Part shown: positions 47,847 to 60,100 of the stretch, piece by piece | Numbering within the stretch: the stretch's first letter is position 1 | How the letters are laid out: each line of letters begins with the position of its first letter | DNA from: Azorinus chamasolen | Lineage: Eukaryota; Mollusca; Bivalvia; Cardiida; Solecurtidae | Length of the DNA stretch: 64,000 nucleotides | NCBI GenBank assembly: GCA_963576725.1 | Contig: OY755244.1 | Span: 32,337,876 to 32,401,875 of the forward strand | Direction of reading: 5' to 3' | Program-made: the position numbers and the translations under genes | The notes under the pieces: generated by a model | Databases searched by the model: none | Seen by the model: the letters and a program-made list of their open reading frames with translations, nothing else | Told to the model about the DNA's origin: nothing

Positions 47847-47852
47847 ATGTGA
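47847..47852 (+). promoter_or_regulatory. Start-stop upstream ORF (ATGTGA)
   Basis: ATG followed directly by TGA, 58 nt before the SLC5-like start codon. If the transcript begins upstream, such a minimal uORF would be expected to stall initiating ribosomes. A 20-nt direct repeat (47,862-47,881 and 47,884-47,903) fills the interval up to the start codon. Transcript start is unknown. Confidence 0.3.
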
Positions 47853-47904
47853 GGGTTACAGACTCTATTCAGAAGAACCACACACTCTGTTCAGAAGAAC
47901 CACG

Positions 47905-48126
47905 ATGTCTGATAGCGAACACTTTTCCGTCCCCGACTACTGCATTTTCGGCGTCACTATCATTGTGTCGTTGGGCATTGGTCTTTTCCATGCGCTCTCT
48001 GGCGGAAAACAACGAACAACGGCGGAATACTTCTTGGGAAATCGGAAAATGAATTTTCTCCCACTTGCCATATCTCTTTTGGTTACGAATGAATCATCAA
48101 TATTTATACTAGGGGCACCTGCTGAG
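47905..48126 (+). CDS. SLC5A8-like: SLC5-like exon 1 (start codon)
   Basis: 74 codons, MSDSEHFSVP to GAPAE, ending in phase 0 at donor GTTAGT. Covers the N-terminus, TM1 and TM2. TAEYFLGNRKM in the loop is characteristic of the family, as is the start of the GxPxE motif at the exon end. Confidence 0.93.
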
Positions 48127-51100
48127 GTTAGTGTTCACTACTCTTGTCCCGCAAGTGAATGAACTTGATACAATGAATTATGCAGTAAAAATCACCCAAC
48201 CTTAAATCCAAACGTGTACCAAAGTCCGTCTTTAAGACAGGTGGCATCTAAATGCAGGATTTAGCCTGTCACAAGCGGGTGGATACATATCTATGGAAAC
48301 AGTTTTGATCCGCATGGGACACCGATTAACTCGTCGTCTCATCAGGACCGAACTGTTTGACGCCCTGGTTGCATTTTAGACACACTGATTAAATCTTGAA
48401 TTTTGAAAACAAAGTCATTGAAAACTTGAGTAAAATTGCTCAGCAGGTTAAAGGTTAATTAAGTTGTAATAAATCTCACGGGTGGATTAAGTAAAAAATA
48501 GTAACTCTCTATTGTATAATTTGAAAATATCTAAATTCATTTCCAGGTGTACGTTTACGGCCTTCAATCAATGGTGGAAGTATTTGGATTCAGTCTTGCG
48601 GTTGTTATAACAACATTTGTCTTTGTACCCGTCTTGCATCCTCTGAGAATTACAAGTTCATATGAGGTACACTTGTTAGCAACAAACACGTATTCGTACA
48701 AAAACATTACTTAACCCATTTCCTCCGAGAGTACTTTAGACTTAACCTCTTTGAATAAAAATTCATTTAAATTTTAGAATTGTGTAGTTTTGAAACTATT
48801 GTGATAAAAAGAGCATTTGCTCCACACAGTTTTCAAAAATTATTTACAGAGGCGTAAAAAGGCGTCTTGTACGGATACATTCTAAAGTTTCATAAACTTA
48901 TGATATCAAATTACAATGTATACGGTTATAATATGTTATTTGATGTTTCTGTCCACATAATTCTACCGAGTAACTGTTTAAGAATACAAATAAAATGAAC
49001 AGCTTGGTGAGCCGGGTTACCGGTTTCTTTCTCAGCCCTTGTATATAGCGATAGGATTATAATTTCTTTCGAGGAACCCATTCAAGCTGGGAAGTATACA
49101 TTAAATATTGATACTGATTCATTATTTAACATTTGGCGCATAGATATATATGCATTTTAACGCATTTACGAACGGAGTAGACTCAGATAAATTACTGCTT
49201 TAATTCCAAACGAAATAAATAATAAACAAATATGAAAAAGCACACTAAATGGATTATTATTGATAATACATTAGAGCTAACGGTTACCATACGTAAAGGT
49301 TGACTTTAGTTTTCTAGAATCCTTTTTAAACATATTTTCAAAGTAAAGATCAAAAGTGCAATACTTTGGACTTATATTTTCTTTCATTCAGTATTTGGAA
49401 TTGCGGTTCAAGTCCCGTGCCGTCAGAACTCTTGGAAGTGCATTGTCCATAGCTCTTTACGTAAGTATGAAAATGAAATTCAAGTTTGGCACCACACTTA
49501 GTGAATTGTTTAGGTTGTGTTGACAATTGTAATTTGATATGCCAAATTCTGCCCCCTACTAATTATCTCATTCATGTAGACTTTTTATGATAAAATATGT
49601 ACTGCTTTGTGAAGCATTCAAATTACAGTAAAACCAATAATCAGTTTTCAAAATGTCAAAGTTGACCCCATTAGACCATCTCCTGATATTGCCGCCTTTT
49701 GTCGAATCTGTACTGTAACAGTCACTTTATGAAATCATTGTGATAAATAGAGCATTTGCTCCATAGGAGCAAATGCTCATTTTATCACTATGGTTTAAAA
49801 ACTACACAATTAAAAAGTTTCCATTTCTTTAGTAAATGCTCCTTTTTGGTTGATTTTTTTCCAAAAGGTTGGGTCTAAAATAGCCTAATAAGGAATGGGT
49901 TAAATTAAACGTGTAAGCTACATTTACAATTTGATTTTTACTTTACGTTTCATAAAAATAGAATAGCGTCAGAGTGTCAAACAGTTCGGATCCTGATGAA
50001 ACGCCAAGTTACTTGGGTACTTCGTATGGATCCAAATTATTTATGCAAAGATTGTAATACAGTCGCCAGCCAGTAGGATGCTGATGATTAACGAGTAATG
50101 TTTACTTATTATAAACGTACCACAACTTAATGCAAAACGAAAGTATACTTATAGACAAACTCCATGTGCGTTTTAGTACCGTATTAATTGCAACTACTCT
50201 GTGAAATCCCGATTGGTTCCCCGAGGTGTAACGATTGGTTCCGCGAGGTGTACCACTTGGTTCCCCGAGGTGTAACGATTGGTTCACCGAGGTGTACCGA
50301 AAACTTCCCCAAGTTATACCGATTGGTTCCTCAAGGTGTACCGATTGGTTCCACTGAGGTGTACCGATTGGTTCCGCGAGGTGTACCGTTTCGTTCCGCG
50401 AGGTGTACCGATTGGTTCCCCAGGGTATACCGATTTGTCCCGAATGTATTCGTGATATCGCAACAATATTTTATTCTAGAAAAAAAACTACGATTGGCGA
50501 TGCAAACTGTTTTATTGATTCGCAAATAAGTCTTTAGGTGAAATATTCATTAACCCTTTACTCCATGAATATTCGTGTAAGAAATGATGACACACCACTT
50601 TAAATGTGCATTTTAATTAGATCACATGTATTTTTATAATGGCACATGGCCCAAGTAGAAACTGTCGAACCATATCTTTATTATTTCATAAGCAAACAGA
50701 ACAGACCCTGATCAGACTGCTCCTGCATGAGCCGTCTGATCTGGGTCTACTCTGTTTGCAAAGAAAGGCGTATTTATTGAGTAAAGAGTTAAATGGTTCA
50801 AACAATACTATACACGCGTTATCTTTAGACATATTTCCTTTACAAATAATATGTATTTTTTTTAAATTTTCGATGGGTTTGATTTATGTTTACTTTAATG
50901 GCGTTTCGAAATAATTTTGGCAAATATACTGACAGTGTTGAACAGGCAATGACCTGTTCTGTGATGGTTGTGTGTGTATGTATATGTGCGCTCACTTCAT
51001 TTCTACTTCTGTGGACTTTCTCCTCACTAATTGCTGCTGTTCTATTGTTTGTGTGCATACGTCATACATACCGGTACATGTATCTGAGTGGAAGAATGTC

Positions 51101-54100
51101 TCATTCAGATTTTGTCATCAAGTACACAGATTCAGAAGTATTTTTTAAAGGCCATTTTATATAACAGTTGAACTTCGATAGCTTGAACTCCGATAAGTCG
51201 AGCTTGGGATAACTCGAACTAAAAATTCGATCCTTCCAAAATATTACAATACAGAATTGCTCTAAATTGTATCACTACGCATATCTACAAATACATTTCA
51301 TAGCTTAATACAGTTCTACAGTAATGCTGAAAGCTCCTGCAGGAGCTTTCATCATTACTGTAAACCTGCATTAATCTATGAACTTGAGAAATTGTCCAGA
51401 TTACAAATCGGATAACTCGAACTTCTGTTATCTCGAACTAATTTATATAGTCCCTTGAAGTTCGAGATATCGAAGTTCAACTGTACTTTTGTTTGTATCA
51501 CATTTGATTATTGAATACTGTTTGCTTCACCCTTTCAGACAGTGTACAATGGCATCGTTTTATTCGGACCAGCAATTGCATTGGAAGGAGGTTAGAATTT
51601 AGAATTGTGTTATATAGAGCAGCAGATAAATGTGTGTACTCAAGTACTTAGATCGTCATTTCTCCACTAAAACCTATGTTGTGACCACTATTCTGGAAAT
51701 TGTTTTATCCACGCATCTTATCTGGACCTCTATAGTGTATATTGGCATTTTTATAAGCACCCCATGTGCAAGTTTTAGGTCAACAATGTGATAACCATAT
51801 GTAGCCTCAAATGCAACGGGGTGAAGAAGGGGGGGGGGGTGGGGGGGGGGGGGGGTTAGTGTCTTCGACTGACAATCGCTTAGCCCCTCGACTCACGGTC
51901 TGGGTATCTAGATTTTTCATGTGAGTATGCCTTTATGCTGGCTTGCGAAAGATCGGTGGTTCTACTTGGATGTTATTATGTGCACGAAAAAATGCATGTT
52001 GTTCCGTGTACAGAATAACCTCTGGAGACTTCCTCCGCTTATATGATTAGCTGGACGTCGTGATATGACTGTTATATTGTTAAAACGATGTAAAACCCGA
52101 TAAAAACAAACTAAACGCAACGAGATATCCTTTTCTTCGAAGTTATCAGCAATAAAGATTGTTTTGTCTTCTGCAATGTTGTAGTATGCTTCAAAATTCA
52201 TTCCCACAATTATTTTAACCTTTAATCCTGATATGGGCGGATGAGTGAATTCCTATGCAAACAGTTTGGATCCAGATGAGACGCCGAGTCACTCGGCGTC
52301 TCATCAGGATCCAAACTGTTTGACACCCTGGTTGCATTTGGTAGATAAATTGTTGGTAACTTGAAATTTGAAAATGTAGTAGGGAAACGATTCTGTAAAA
52401 TAATTTGCTCAGCAGGCTAAAGGTTAAATTTTGTACAAATTCATAATCACAATAACAAACACCTGTTTAGACACCGATTTACCCGTTCTCCAAACAGTTT
52501 GCAAAGGTGAACCCCTTGTAACAAAACAGTTAAAGCAATGTTATCTAATAGTGTTATACAGTAAAACCTCTCTATAACGGCCACTAAATTACATCCAGTA
52601 TTTTGTGTTAAAGGCAGGTGACTGCTTAAAGCAAGGTGAAAGTAAAACAGAACGCTCCTATAGGAGCGTCCTGTTTTACTTCCACCTTGCTTTAAGCGTT
52701 CACCTGCCCTAAATACCAACTAATTAACACAATTTAGTGACCGTTATAGAGAGGTTTTACTGTATATACTGTATATGTACCCAAACAAATAACTAATTAA
52801 TAAAAAGGACAAAAATTACTACCATGTTTCGATATCTATATGAATAGTGGATCTCTAGTTACAAAATATGTAATTTTACTGGCTTCTATATTTAACTTTA
52901 CCGAGTGAAAACTTTGTCGTCTGCTTCCATTTTCTTCTTTTATTTTCCCCTTTTTGTGTTCACAAAACAGTCACAGTTTCAAACAGGTTGGACCCTAATG
53001 AGACAACGAGTTAGTAGGCGTGTCATCTGGATCTAAACCGTTTGTATAGGTAATTACATGTGCTAAAAAGGCAGTGGAAGAGTTAAAATCAAATTCGAAT
53101 TTCTACGACGTATTTGTATATTTCTTGTAAATTCTGAAAGTAGGAATTCCTTCGAAAGCAAACGTACCAATATGAAAAAATGAAAAAAATTGCAGCCTCG
53201 GTTTTATTTATATGTTCATGAGCAATTATTAAAAGTGCAACACTTCTAATGCCCCCTAGCACCGGCTTAAGCGGTATTCAATTTTCATTACTAATAACAT
53301 CGAAACTAATGATCCCAAATAACCAAAGAATACCACAACACTGAGAATTAAGTACGCGGCGACGCAAGCACTTATCACCTGCTGTTGTGAAGTACATACA
53401 TTCTAGAATTAAGATGTCCTTCGGTAGCAAAGTACCAATGTGAAAAGAGAAATATGCAGACTCAATTGTACTGAGGCTGTTCATGAGCGCTTATTAAAAC
53501 TGCAACACTTCTTACCGCCCTGAGATTCGGCTAACGTGTAATTCAATTTTCAAAGCTAATAACATCGAAGATAATGACCCCGAAAGATCAGAAGATAAGT
53601 TGTTCGGTGAAGAGATTTTAAACTGCATTTGAAGTACCAATTTAATATACATAAGGTAATTCGCTACAAAATGGTAGTGATGTTATCAAAGAATGCAGAC
53701 TCAGAACAGGTTCTGAATGACACTGACAAGGCGTGCGACGTCACGTCTCAGACATAGCTAGTGGGTATCGTTTTACGAAAGAACATACGAACTTACTTAT
53801 CGTGAATATGGAAAAATAGTCAAACAGGGAGAGCCACATACGAAGTGACACCGCACCAACCACCATCAAACAAGAAACGGTATAGCCACAAGACAAAACA
53901 TAACAGGACGCATATCAAGACGAAAAACATTAAACATTAAGCATATTAAACAACAAAGTTGACCATAGGCTGAAAGCAGGAGTACCGCCTTGGAACGGTC
54001 AGTAACCAAAATCAGCTACTGGGGGACTTAAACCTGATTTACGGGTACTCAACCTCGTCCTTATCCCACTTTCACCAAAGTCAAAATGTAAATAAAATTC

Positions 54101-57100
54101 CCCCTCGAGACAACTTCACAACATAAATAACGATGTCCGCCAAAATGAAATGACTTTAAAATAAACGCTAGAGGTAAACAAGCGACGTCATCATTTAAAT
54201 GACGTCATAATTTAAAAGTACGGGAAAATATATATGAAACACTTCTACACCGACATTTTATAAAAACTAAATCGCAAGAAGATACAAATACTAGTGGATA
54301 CTTAATATGTACAACTGTTTTGTTAGAAAAAGAATAAACTTGACATCGTAGACATGTGCTCGATGACTATTCAGAGGTCATAAGTTCAAATTTCTGACAC
54401 TTATCGCTATTCACATATTATCTAGTTACGATCATTGTGTGTGCTAGAACGTACTATATGTATCTAGTTACGACCAGTGTATGTTAGAACGTACTATCTA
54501 GTTACGAACATTGTGTGATAGAACGCACTAATCAGTTACGATTATCGTATGTTAGAACGAACGAATGCTTATCGTATGTAAGAACGTTCGATCTTAAGTA
54601 ATATGTGCCCATAGTATTGATATGTACCGTTGCTTAACATCGAATGCATCATCTCTCATACTGCAACCTTTTGTTGTTGTTTTTTCTTCTTCTTTGTTTG
54701 TAGTAAAGGGGTTTCCACAGTGGGGTTCGATCTTGTTCGTTGGCTTAGCATCAGTGATTTACACCTCACTTGTAAGTTTGATATATACAGTAAAAACCTC
54801 TAAACCGGACATTAAATTTAGTATATCGGCCTTGGAGTCAGATGGCTGTTTAATGCAGAAAGTGAATGAAAGTCATGCAGAAAGCTCTTCTAGGAGGTTT
54901 CTGCATGACTTTCGTTCTGCAGTAAGCACTCCCCTGCCTAAATGTATCTTAATTATTCTCTACTAGAATTCCGGTTTAGAGAGGTGTTACTCTATTGTGA
55001 ATTTGATATATATTACATACATATAATATATATATTACATACATGTTATATAATTTCCCCACATTTTTCTTAAAACAATAATTGTTGTTAAAATATTTAT
55101 GTGGACTAAAACTATGTTTGAGGTAAAAGAAATATTGATTGTTACTTTTTTATATGGACTATCATTAGAATTATGGGATAGCAGAATTGAGTTTGTAACC
55201 ACAGATTCCATTTGCTCGTGTACGGGCGCCTCATAATTCCGCGGTATACACTACAGTGGTATTTCAGTAAGTCAATCACATTATAATTCTTCTGTCTACT
55301 CTAATCTCTTTAAAACAACTGGCGTTGTACTTGCTACAACATCAATTTCTTCTTGGATTATTTCTTCTTGGATTCCGCAAACTGTTATATGGAAGTGTAC
55401 GAGCCAATGGATGCGTTATTACAAGATCAATTCTACTATCCTACAATTCTAATTATAGTTCATATAAATATTTTAAGAATCAATGAAAAACATTTACCGC
55501 ACAATATTTTTAGCCCATACAAATATTTTAATCAACCTTTTTTTTTTTATCAAAAACTATGTTTTTATCACATAAGTATGTTTTAAGAACATAATTATAT
55601 TTTTAGAACAAATATTTTTCTGAGATTGAATATTATTTATTGAATAAATAATTTTTATTGAACAAATAATTTTCTTTATACAACATTACAACACTTCACA
55701 TGCGCCATACAATATACCCTTTATTGCTCAATAGTCATGCAAAATAATGACGTCATGAATATTAATTAGATTGTTTCTTACAATGCCGTATGAGCACAGG
55801 AAATTTTGACTGAAGCAGAAACTGTAGAATCAAAACTGTTACGATTTCAAAAGCAAACAGAGTAGGTCCTGATCAGACGGTTCCTGTAGGAGCCGTCTGG
55901 TCTGGCTCTACTCTGTTTTCAAATGCGTGAATAAAAAAATTATCATATACATATACCACTTATATATATGCACACCATATCACGATGTGTACTAATATTT
56001 AACCCTTTCCCTCATATAAACGTGTTTTCACTTGAGGAGCCGTCTGATCAGGGTCTGCTCTGTTTGCTAATACAATTTGATAGATCTGGTTCTTTAGTTT
56101 CAAAAATGGCTACACTATCCATCCTTCCTTATTTCATTATAATTATTTTGCCCATGAATATTCAGTATGTATTGAAATTTTGAATAAACATAGAACAGGG
56201 AAAGGGTTAAAACAAAAACCAGTTACTTGCATTTTTATGATCTGAACGGTTTACCACGACGTGATTGCATGGATATAAACGTTTTCACTACAATGAAATA
56301 AAATTGACTTAATTAAAGAGCACACTTTTATCATTTACACATTTATTTATGGCTATGACATTATTTTCGCGGTAGTATAACAGATATTAAAGACATAAAC
56401 ACAATAATAGTACTTGAATGAATATATTCCAGGGTGGTCTAAAAGCCGTTATTTGGACTGACGTTTTCCAATTTGTTGTTATGTTTGTCGGAATGTTTGC
56501 TGTCATGATCAAGGTAAAAGGAGGGTATGGAATCAGAGCGTGCGTACTCAAGTACTAATTCGTCATTTCTCCACCAAACCCTATGTTGTGACCACTCTTT
56601 AGAATTGTCTCGAAATGGCGATTCTGAAGAGTTATTCTTGAAAATGTTTCAATGGGTGCGCATATTATCTGGACCTCTGTGGAATGTGTTTTTATAAAAA
56701 CTAATTGTTCTTCTGTCAATACATTTGCATTTGATCGGACGTTTGATCATTATACGTATACGAAATTAACGCTAATAGCAAACCATGTTGATTGTATGTT
56801 TTCGATTTATTTAAAAAAGTATGGAATAAATAATTCTTTCACTAGTTGTTTGTCTATGTAAAACATCCTAAATGTTCTGCAAAAGTACAATTATCCATCA
56901 CTTAAAAATAATTTTACACATCGTTACAAAGATCGGTCAACAGTGTTTTGAACGAACTAACACAAGTCTTATTTATAAACGGGGTTTGGATAGCGATTCT
57001 CACATATGCATCCCTGGTTCGATCCAAGGTAGGTACAGATGTTGCCCCTCCATAGAATGCATGTTGTCTCCGGGTACCCGGTACCAATATACTCTACCAC

Positions 57101-60100
57101 CAGAGCTATCGATAGTGATTTGTATAAGTTGCAACTCTCCCGCTGTCGATAGGCGTCGTCTGAAAAACGTGTCGTCTGCTATACATTTCGTTTAGTTAAG
57201 TTTCTCCCATTTTTCTTCAAAATACATTACTACAGTAATAAACAGTTTGATGTCTCATCTGAATTAAAAGAGTATGCATAGTTAATCACGGACGCGACAT
57301 TGGCACCGATAGAGTATTTATTAACCCTTTCGGCGCCAAATTTCGAATTGTCTTCTGCAATAAAAGTTTGTTAAATCATTCAGTAAAATAAGGACATGAG
57401 ATAAATAAATACAAATTTCAAATGAATAAAGCACATATATAAAAATAGAGATTGAGACAAATAGTGAAGTCCCTGATAAGACGCCGCCTTGAAAAGGCGG
57501 CGTCTGATCTGGGACTGCACTATTTGTCGTGGTGCATTTATGCGACTGCGGCGGTGAAAGGGTTAACAGAATGTTTATAATGACAATATGAACAAGAGAA
57601 GTTTCAAACATGACAGAAACTGTAGAACCAGATCTATATTATTCAGTAACATTTTCCCTGCTGACTACGTATTAGCTGAAACTTTACAACAGCATATTAA
57701 CATATGACAATTTGGTATTGATTGAAATTTGGTAGTAATATCTCTTATAATTTTATAAACAAACAGAGTAGACCCTGATCAGACTGCAAAAATGTGAAAT
57801 AGCGTTTGTATGAAGGAAAGGGTTAAGTAAATAGAACAGACACTGGTCCGAAGGACGTCGCCTACATGTTCCTACCCTGTTTGCAAAGGACTACAATACC
57901 TACATATGGAATAAAGAGTTATGGAGTCATTCATTACCGAATATATTATCAGATATTAGGTAGTTAATCGTTAGTAACGGTTGATATACATGTACGGTAG
58001 AATATGGGAACTCAGGGAATATATTGTATCGTAATGAATATTAAACTCAGGAGCTATATTATTTGCAACATTTAATTAGTTTTCAAGTTATACTGTTATT
58101 TTAATCACTGTGTCGTCAAGAGATAGTAGAATCGATACAGTAAATGCGTGGTTTTAGATAACATGTACATGTAGTAAGTATATAACGAACAAAATATTTG
58201 ATAAAGTGTTCTGTTCAATACTAGACATATTCTAGACATATAACTCATGCAGCCCATCAGTTTGTTGTAACGTTGTAATGGGGTTTAATGTCGCTTTAAA
58301 TAACAGTATTTCAGTCAAACCGCGATGCCTAGTTGAGTACATGTAAAGAAAGACTCCGCATGGCGAACAAACTGCATTGTTTCCTGTACAGAAAAATCAC
58401 CACTGACCTACCGCATGTCTGAAGGAAGGCTTCCTCATATGAAAATCCCAAAAGCCAAGCTCGTGATTCGAACCAAAGTGGTGAGGGGCTAAGTGCTAGT
58501 CAGTTGAAGGCCATAACCGCTGGATCACGGAAGCCCTTATCGGGCTATCCAATTTGACTTTCCAGTTTTAGAAAGATTCATATAGTAAAGAAAGGTGTCA
58601 TCTACATGTACGTGACTCGCAATTATGATGTTTAACAGCATGCTACGTTTTACAATTTGTACCTCGTGTATAATTCCCCTAGAATTCATGATAGCATAGT
58701 CCTTACATTTTCCACCAGGGAACCAATCAAATAGGCGGAGTACAAAAGACGTGGGAAAGAGCTTATGACAAAGGAAGAGTAAATTTATTCAAGTAAGTTG
58801 ATTAATACTGTATCCATGCTTATAAAACTTTTCAGTTGAGTCTGAGTTCGTTCTCAAGATTTTGATTGGTCAGAGTTGAGCCTTTGGCCTGAGAACAAAC
58901 TAGAGTTTTAGATTTTAGATTTATTTCGGTAAAAAGTGTACATGACATGGCAAAACATAACTAAGACAACATATAAAAAGCATCAGACTCAACTATAAAG
59001 CTTTATAAGCATTGAACCAAATATCCAAATTTAAACATAATGTACGCCGACAGGAAAGGCTTAGTACTCTATGCAGACGCCCTCTAAAATCCGGAAATCT
59101 CGTATTGTCGTACTTTATTACTTTTCTACAGTTACTCTGCACCTCAATCATTAAGTACACTAGCGACAGATGGGTCCACTTTATTTCACTTTTAAATGTT
59201 TTCGTTTTACATGTATTTTACCACTGTATTTGCCATCGCGGTCGTTGTAGATTAGTTGCAAAAGGGATATGTTTATTTACACTGTTTGTCTTTTAGGATG
59301 GAGATGGAATAAGTGTGAGGTTGGGCGCTTTTAAACCGGTTTAAACCTCAGTGACAATTGTAACTGACCTTTCCAAGGTGGTACTTCAATATTCCCTCTA
59401 GTGTCTGTTTGTTATTTCTGGGATACGTTTATTTACACTGTTTGTCTTTTAAGGTGGCGATGGATAATTGCGAGATCGTGTGCCCCTAAATCGGTTGATA
59501 TACATGCGTCCTGTTATGTTTTGTCTTGTGGCTATACCGTTTCTTATTTGATGGTGTTTGGTGCGGTGTCATTTCGTATGTGGCTCTCCCTGTTTGACTA
59601 TTTTTCCATATTAACCCCCAAGGTGACTATTGTCACTGACCGTTCACAGGCGGTGCTTCCATCTTCCCATATTGATTGTTTGATTTGTGTTTATGCGTCT
59701 CTTTGTGTTTTTAAGGTTTTATACATATGCTTGTTTTTCTTGTTGTGGTGCTGTTCGGGCGGCTGTTTGTTTTGTATTTAGTGTTTTCTGCATGACTGAT
59801 GTGTGTACCTTTGTGCGTCTCTCTTTTTTTGTCTTTTGATATGTATGTACGAGGTATATTTGCTGTTCTGTTTGTCGTAGAGTTGCCGGGCGACTGTGTG
59901 TTTGGTATATGATGTTTCCTGCATGACTTAAACACGTACACTAATAATATCCAACCGTTGGTTTTCTCTTTACTTCGATGGCATATACACACATCACACA
60001 TCAATATCACCAGTTTATGTGTACAGCAGAAGGTATTATGTAATTTCGCTTAATGCTGTGACCTTTGAGATCTATTATGACTGCCAGGTTTAGCTAATTA

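Noticed and set aside
56990..57115. tRNA gene
   Set aside because: The A-box-like and B-box-like words are on opposite strands, and no cloverleaf with acceptor stem can be drawn.
59012..60010. Hydrophobic frames that look like small membrane proteins
   Set aside because: They coincide with R1 repeat copies, and related frames recur on the opposite strand at 35,640-36,094.
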